A DNA stretch of 11,743 nt. It comes from Labilibaculum sp. Lineage in GTDB: Bacteria > Bacteroidota > Bacteroidia > Bacteroidales > Marinifilaceae. The stretch lies in assembly GCA_016743925.1 (NCBI GenBank), contig JADGFH010000109.1, forward strand, positions 1 through 11,743, written 5' to 3'. The notes under the pieces are model-generated. The model searched no databases, was not told the origin of the DNA, and saw only the letters and a list, made by a program, of their open reading frames with translations. Below are positions 7,345 through 11,743 of the stretch, one piece after another. A program made the position numbers and the translations under genes. How positions within the stretch are numbered: the first letter of the stretch is position 1; every line of letters starts with the position of its first letter.

Positions 7345-8445
7345 TTAACGTTTTACCTGATAGAAAAATGGCTTTAGATCACTGATGTCCCAAACATCAA
7401 GTGTTCTACTGCTAAAATCAAACAGAATAGATAACATGTGTAGAATCTTGCTAGGATTTTTAGCAATTAAAACACAGTCTCGCAAAATATTTATCCATTT
7501 TACCGATTTCGGATTCATGCTATTACTTTCTATCTCTCCAATTATAAACTGAATTAAATCAGGATATTTTAGCTTCATTATTTTAATAAAACCAAATGGT
7601 CTTGGGTTCACCTCTAATAAATAAGCTTCACCATTGTAAATTTTGAATTCTACATCCAAAAATCCGGTAAATTGGGTCTGACCAATTAAGTCAACTGATT
7701 TACTAGCAATTAATTCTGCAAATTCTCCTGTATATTCTTCCACAACAGAAGAAACTCCAGAACGAAAATGTCGAACCTCGTTAACACAGATTCCTGCAAC
7801 TAATTTCCCGCTTTGAAAATAAGCCCCGTATGAAAAATTATTTTCTAAATCTTCCCCCAAATAAGTTTGCATTACAAGTGCTTCTTTTTCTTTCTTAATT
7901 AAGGTTTGATGGAGATTTCTCAACTCCTTAACACTATGTACTATGCATGTTTTAAATCCTGGTTTTTCGTAAAGAAAAATATCTCGATTCCATTTTACGA
8001 TTTGAGGAAACTGGATTAAACTATAATCAATATCATCATTTAAATCGCTAAGAATGATAGATTTTGGACATTTGCAATTTACTTTCTCGGCTAGCTGATA
8101 AGTATTTAGTTTATTTAAGAAAACCGATAGAGCTTCAGTGTCTTTTGGAATTACATTAAACTTAATAAAAAACTTAGGATAATGATCCATCAAAAAAGCT
8201 AAATAAAAGCCACTCGCTACTATACAATCCATTCCCTTTTTATGCTCGGCTAAATGAGATATTTTCGTGACTAGCTCTTGCTCATTTCCAACAGTGATTT
8301 TTTTACCATAACGCGAATGCATAGCAATCTCATTTTCTCGTCCAACAAGCGTTACCTTATAAGATAATCGACTGTATTCTCGTACCAAAAACAAGGCTTG
8401 CGGACCTGCCCCAATAATCAAAATTTCTTTTGTACTTACCCTCAT
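7345..8445 (-). CDS. ATP-grasp carboxylate-amine ligase-like protein
   Basis: ATP-grasp enzymes activate a carboxylate as an acyl phosphate and join it to an amine or other nucleophile. The 366-residue cytoplasmic protein opens with a pre-ATP-grasp Rossmann-like domain (ILIIGAGPQAL, 8-18). The central ATP-binding domain includes KWNRDIF (151-157) and VMQTYLGED (191-199). The magnesium site shows GFLDVEFKI (261-269, E266) and LLEVNPRPFG (276-285, E278, N280, R282). A C-terminal tail (about 310-366) ends with DVWDISDLKPF, a style seen in ATP-grasp proteins of polysaccharide clusters. It resembles the broad COG3919-like group rather than carbamoyl-phosphate synthase or D-Ala ligase, and its substrates are unknown. 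The ATG overlaps the stop of the upstream ligase in a classic ATGA (8442-8445), so the two are probably translated together. Either an amino acid or a sugar acid could be the carboxylate. Confidence 0.85.
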   Translation of the reverse strand: MRVSTKEILIIGAGPQALFLVREYSRLSYKVTLVGRENEIAMHSRYGKKITVGNEQELVTKISHLAEHKKGMDCIVASGFYLAFLMDHYPKFFIKFNVIPKDTEALSVFLNKLNTYQLAEKVNCKCPKSIILSDLNDDIDYSLIQFPQIVKWNRDIFLYEKPGFKTCIVHSVKELRNLHQTLIKKEKEALVMQTYLGEDLENNFSYGAYFQSGKLVAGICVNEVRHFRSGVSSVVEEYTGEFAELIASKSVDLIGQTQFTGFLDVEFKIYNGEAYLLEVNPRPFGFIKIMKLKYPDLIQFIIGEIESNSMNPKSVKWINILRDCVLIAKNPSKILHMLSILFDFSSRTLDVWDISDLKPFFYQVKR

Positions 8446-9719
8446 TTCTTCTCCATTTGAGAAACCACTAAATTAAACTTTCCTCTTTTGCTTCTTATCA
8501 ATTGATTGGTCTCTATTTGTTCAAATCGTATTAAGCAATCTGGTCCCAATAAACTTCTTAAATTAAGTTCTATTTGTTTACCATCTAATTTTGTAAATTT
8601 CTTATCAGGAATTAAATTAACGATGATTTCTCCAACCTTTTCTTGAATAATTTGAGCAGCCAAAAGTTCATTTACTTGCTTAAAAGCCAAATCTAACCTT
8701 CCTATTTTCTGACCATCCTTCAAAATCACATAATCATCATCTCTTCCCTCTATTTTTTCTACAACACAAATACCATTGCTGGATGGCGCCAATTGAACAA
8801 CATCATCTACCTTATATCTTATCAGTGGAAAAACTTTGTTTATAAATCCTGTCGTAATTAAATGTTTATCTTCAAATTCAGTGTGAGAATACAAAGGAAA
8901 TTCACGATACATACAATCATTAAATTGTCCAAATGCTACTGTTTGCTCGGCATTTCCATACCAATCATATATTTTCGTATGCAATACTCTCTCCACTATT
9001 TCACGCTGAAAACCATGCAATACTTCTGATGATGTAAATGCAATTGGAATGCTTAATTCTTTACCCGACTTAAGTAATTCAGTAGCCAAAATATGCATCG
9101 AACTAGGATATGCCTTAATTACTTTTGGCTGAAAATCATTAATCAATTTATAAATCTCATCTACTTTATTTGTATTCAGATGAAAGCTTGAAATATATAA
9201 GACGTTATTACTCTTATCTACGTAAGAAAGAGTATTTCGATCTAAGGTACCGCGCAAAGAAACGACACGATCACCAAGGTTATAACCATGCATTTGTTGA
9301 AAATAATGGCCATATGCATATTCCTTTATAGTAGAGCTAAAATCTCTATATACTTGCAATGGAGTTCCTGTAGTTCCACTAGAATAGGCTTTAAATACCG
9401 TTAATTTACACCTTGTTAATATTTCTATACTATTTTCTTTAACCGTTTTTTTATCGATTATTGGAAGCTTACTCGCATCAGATAATGTTTTAACCGAATC
9501 AATATTAATCCCATGTGACTGATATAAATTTTGATAAAATTTTGAATTATTAAAAGCATTTTGAAACTGGTTCACAAACTCTTGCTCTTTTAATTCCATT
9601 AATTCTTGCTTAGAACATTCCCCTAATTCAATAATCTTTCTGAGCTCCTTCTCAAAACCACTTCCAAACTTTATCTTATATGCAATCAAATCTTTGATTA
9701 ATCGATAGTTCATGTTCAA
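8442..9719 (-). CDS. PaaK/CapK-like adenylate-forming ligase, downstream copy of a tandem pair
   Basis: Member of the phenylacetate-CoA ligase/CapK group, which activates a carboxylic acid as an acyl-adenylate. In polysaccharide loci the acid and final acceptor are generally unknown. The 425 residues contain the phosphate loop AYSSGTTGTP (111-120), AYPSSMHILA (203-212), the adenine-side motif DWYGNAEQT (252-260), PLIRYKVDDV (298-307), the hinge GRDDDYV (325-331), and a C-terminal RSKRGKFN carrying the probable catalytic Lys (K414). Every adenylation motif is therefore present. It aligns along its length with the next upstream gene: 28 of 38 residues are identical over 229-266 versus 227-264 of the partner. 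It lacks that protein's Cys cluster, keeping one Cys (C318). Met3 (9713) is an alternative start that lines up with Met1 of the paralogue. The gap upstream is 37 bp; downstream it is ATGA-coupled to the ATP-grasp gene. Confidence 0.88.
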   Translation of the reverse strand: MNMNYRLIKDLIAYKIKFGSGFEKELRKIIELGECSKQELMELKEQEFVNQFQNAFNNSKFYQNLYQSHGINIDSVKTLSDASKLPIIDKKTVKENSIEILTRCKLTVFKAYSSGTTGTPLQVYRDFSSTIKEYAYGHYFQQMHGYNLGDRVVSLRGTLDRNTLSYVDKSNNVLYISSFHLNTNKVDEIYKLINDFQPKVIKAYPSSMHILATELLKSGKELSIPIAFTSSEVLHGFQREIVERVLHTKIYDWYGNAEQTVAFGQFNDCMYREFPLYSHTEFEDKHLITTGFINKVFPLIRYKVDDVVQLAPSSNGICVVEKIEGRDDDYVILKDGQKIGRLDLAFKQVNELLAAQIIQEKVGEIIVNLIPDKKFTKLDGKQIELNLRSLLGPDCLIRFEQIETNQLIRSKRGKFNLVVSQMEKK

Positions 9720-9756
9720 AATTTAAACTTCATGATAACCAAATACTTAATCCAGA

Positions 9757-11076
9757 TTATGCCTCGTGCAGAATCTCATTTATCAATTGGTCACTCTCAC
9801 TTGTTTTTACATTTGATACCATTAGGTTGTATTTTCCCGAATTTGTTCGAATTATTTGTTCCTCTGTAATCTTCTGATAATGAATCTTACAATCTACACC
9901 TAATAGCTCACCTAAATTTCCGATTAATTCTGCTTTATTAATGTCGGTAAAATTACAATCTGGTATTATATTCAAATGAATTTCTCCTGGAACATTTTGT
10001 ACTATTTGAGCACCTAGAATGTTTTTAACATTACTGAAATTAAAGGCGTGATCTAATAGTCCAATTTGTTGACCATTCTTTAGTATTACATACTGATTAT
10101 CTCGACCTAAAATTCTACTTGTACAACAACGAATACAGCTACTATCGCATTTTAATTTTATAACATCATCAATCTGATAACGTATTAGTGGAAACGACTT
10201 ATTTATAAATCCAGTTGTAACAATACATTTCTCCTTTACCTCAATATGACCGTACAAGGGAATATCCTGATACAATTCCTTTTTTACCTGACCAAGCGCG
10301 ATTGTTTGTTCCGAATTCCCGTACCAATCAAACACCTTTGTTTGTAAAACTTTTTCTATGATTGTTCGCTGAAAATCATGTAAAACTTCCGATGATGTAA
10401 AAGCAATAGGAATGTGTAAATTCAAACCGGCCTTATACATTTCAACCGCTAAAATCTGCAATGAACTGGGATAAGCTTTTACAACCTTAGGATTAAAACT
10501 TTTTATTAGTTGGTGATATTTTTTAATGTTCGATTGATTCAAATTATAGCTCGATAAATGCAAGGTATTAAGGGAACGATCGAATCGTGAAATTTCATTT
10601 TTATTCAAATCACCCTTTATCGAAATTACCTTATCTCCCAATTGATATCCATGAGATGTTTGATAATAATAACCGTAAGAATATTCCTTGCATACCGATT
10701 GATAATCTCGATACAATTTCAACGGTGATCCTGTTGTCCCACTTGTATAAGCTGTGTAAACAAACAATTTGCTACTTGTAAGCAATTCATCAACTCGGTG
10801 ACGAATATCATCCTTTGTAATAATTGGTATTATTTCAGCATCATCAATAGATTTAACAGAATCAAGTTTCAATCCGTGTTCCTGATATAGCTTCGAATAA
10901 AACTTGGAATTTTTAAATGCATTGCGATATTGATTCACAAATTCCTGATGCTTTAAATCAGATAATTCTGATTCGTCAATGGCGTACAAATTTGTTATTC
11001 TTCGTAGCTCTTTTGAAAAACCGTAACCAAATTTAATTTTGCTCAATAAGTAATCCCTTACTCCCTTGTAACTCAT
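9757..11076 (-). CDS. PaaK/CapK-like adenylate-forming ligase, upstream copy with Cys cluster
   Basis: Paralogue of the following gene, with the same predicted reaction: ATP-dependent adenylation of a carboxylate in the cytoplasm. The 439 residues show the phosphate loop AYTSGTTGSP (109-118), AYPSSLQILA (201-210), DWYGNSEQT (250-258), PLIRYQIDDV (296-305), the hinge GRDNQYV (324-330) and C-terminal TNSGKYN with probable catalytic K415. Unlike its partner it carries a Cys cluster, C-x3-C-x2-C-C (C310, C314, C317, C318), just before the hinge, where some PaaK relatives have a Cys-rich, possibly zinc-binding, turn. It also has a C-terminal extension of about 14 residues. The start at 11076 overlaps the GT4 gene by 44 bp. 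This start is kept because no other Met lies nearby and KIKFG falls at nearly the same distance from the start in both copies. Substrate unknown. Confidence 0.88.
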   Translation of the reverse strand: MSYKGVRDYLLSKIKFGYGFSKELRRITNLYAIDESELSDLKHQEFVNQYRNAFKNSKFYSKLYQEHGLKLDSVKSIDDAEIIPIITKDDIRHRVDELLTSSKLFVYTAYTSGTTGSPLKLYRDYQSVCKEYSYGYYYQTSHGYQLGDKVISIKGDLNKNEISRFDRSLNTLHLSSYNLNQSNIKKYHQLIKSFNPKVVKAYPSSLQILAVEMYKAGLNLHIPIAFTSSEVLHDFQRTIIEKVLQTKVFDWYGNSEQTIALGQVKKELYQDIPLYGHIEVKEKCIVTTGFINKSFPLIRYQIDDVIKLKCDSSCIRCCTSRILGRDNQYVILKNGQQIGLLDHAFNFSNVKNILGAQIVQNVPGEIHLNIIPDCNFTDINKAELIGNLGELLGVDCKIHYQKITEEQIIRTNSGKYNLMVSNVKTSESDQLINEILHEA

Positions 11077-11743
11077 GGTAGATAGAAAATAGAGTTTTTA
11101 ATACGCTGTGTGGATAAAAATCAACAACACCTTTTGCTGATCTTTCAGAGTAAATCTGAATAAGATTTTTTTTGTCTAATAATTTCAAAATGGCATTTTT
11201 AATCTCCTCTTTATTACCTGCTTCAACTAAAATTCCATTTTTATATTTATGTATTAAATCAGGAATTCCTCCTGCATTGCTCGATATAATAGGAAGAGAA
11301 TAACTCATTGCCTCCAAAATAGAGAGTGGTAACCCTTCTTTGTATGATGGCAAAATAAAAACATGAGATCCTCTCAGTAATTCGTCTTTCTTTTCTGCAT
11401 CAACCCAACCTACAAATTGCACTAACTCATCTAGCTTCCAATTTGAAATTGCCTGTTTTAATCTAGAAACCTCTCCATTTCCAGCTATTTTCAAATTGAT
11501 TTTTCCATTAAATAATTCCTTATTTTTCGCTAAGGTTTTTAACAGGTCAAAAATTCCTTTGTTATCGCCAACTAAACCCAGAAATAGCAATTGTAATTCA
11601 CCTTTAATATGAAGCTGATTTGATTCCTTGGGTGGAATGATCATGTTATTGAGAATTTCAATTCGTTTGGCTTTAAATGCACTTAAAAAGAAAAGCCTCC
11701 ACTTTTCAGATAAACAAAGTAAAACATCGGCACTGTTAACAAC
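11033..11743 (-). CDS. GT4-family glycosyltransferase, N-terminus beyond window edge
   Basis: Retaining GT-B glycosyltransferase that adds one sugar of the repeat unit to the lipid-linked acceptor. Only the last 236 codons are visible. The frame is open to base 11743, and the residues before the Met at 11644 (ADVLLCLSEKW, then IEILNN) are typical GT4 sequence from the end of the N-terminal domain. That Met is therefore internal and the true start lies outside. The visible part holds the nucleotide-sugar-binding C-terminal domain: LFLGLVGDNKGI (about 11584-11551), FVGW (about 11415), and the EX7E motif in KEGLPLSILE, with Glu codons at 11336-11338 and 11312-11314. These are followed by SNAGGIPDLI and NGILV. 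Everything expected of the C-terminal half is present. The stop at 11033 lies inside the first ligase gene, suggesting coupled translation. Sugar specificity cannot be told. Confidence 0.93.
   Translation of the reverse strand, partial: VVNSADVLLCLSEKWRLFFLSAFKAKRIEILNNMIIPPKESNQLHIKGELQLLFLGLVGDNKGIFDLLKTLAKNKELFNGKINLKIAGNGEVSRLKQAISNWKLDELVQFVGWVDAEKKDELLRGSHVFILPSYKEGLPLSILEAMSYSLPIISSNAGGIPDLIHKYKNGILVEAGNKEEIKNAILKLLDKKNLIQIYSERSAKGVVDFYPHSVLKTLFSIYHELQGSKGLLIEQN

Noticed and set aside
10587..10781. Plus-strand frame opposite the first ligase
   Set aside because: It is antisense to the phosphate-loop region and shows no motif.
8442..11076. Phenylacetate degradation as the role of the two PaaK-like genes
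   Set aside because: No other paa genes are present, and both neighbours and spacing tie the pair to polysaccharide synthesis.
11642..11644. ATG as the start of the GT4 gene
   Set aside because: The same frame continues upstream to the window edge with typical GT4 sequence (SADVLLCLSEKW), so this Met is internal.

Overview
The window is AT-rich, and every gene I can support lies on the minus strand. They are packed nose-to-tail as one exopolysaccharide or capsule locus. Several traits point to Bacteroidota: no clear Shine-Dalgarno sequences, A-rich leaders before the start codons, a Wza-type lipoprotein with a single C-terminal hydrophobic helix, and the particular GT26, deacetylase-like and toroid genes found together. 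A marine Bacteroidales or Marinilabiliales relative is my guess, from gene flavour only.

In transcription order (high to low coordinates), the locus opens with the C-terminal part of a GT4 glycosyltransferase cut by the right edge. Two tandem PaaK/CapK-like adenylate-forming enzymes follow, then an ATP-grasp enzyme, a polysaccharide-deacetylase-like protein, an uncharacterised alpha/alpha-toroid protein and a WecG/TagA-type (GT26) glycosyltransferase. Spacing is very tight, with overlaps of 44, 4 and 38 bp, so translation is probably coupled. This first block looks like the part that assembles and decorates the repeat unit.

A 174-bp gap (4092-4265) is the only substantial intergenic stretch. 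It holds a 7-bp inverted repeat just after the GT26 stop, a second short palindrome and a 7-bp direct repeat. After it comes the generic machinery: a WcaJ/WbaP-like polyprenyl-phosphate sugar-1-phosphate transferase that starts the lipid-linked glycan, a Wza-like outer-membrane export lipoprotein, and a Wzc-like chain-length regulator/tyrosine kinase. The left edge cuts the last gene inside its Walker A motif.

Inferred workflow: the sugar transferase primes undecaprenyl phosphate; the GT26 and GT4 enzymes extend the unit; the deacetylase-like, adenylate-forming and ATP-grasp enzymes may modify it, for example by unmasking an amino group and attaching an acyl or amino-acid substituent; Wzc and Wza export the polymer. 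No flippase (Wzx), polymerase (Wzy), acyltransferase or carrier protein is visible here. The two ligases plus ATP-grasp enzyme, of unknown substrate, are the most interesting content. There is no RNA gene, CRISPR array, insertion sequence or prophage that I can support, and no gene-free stretch longer than 300 bp.
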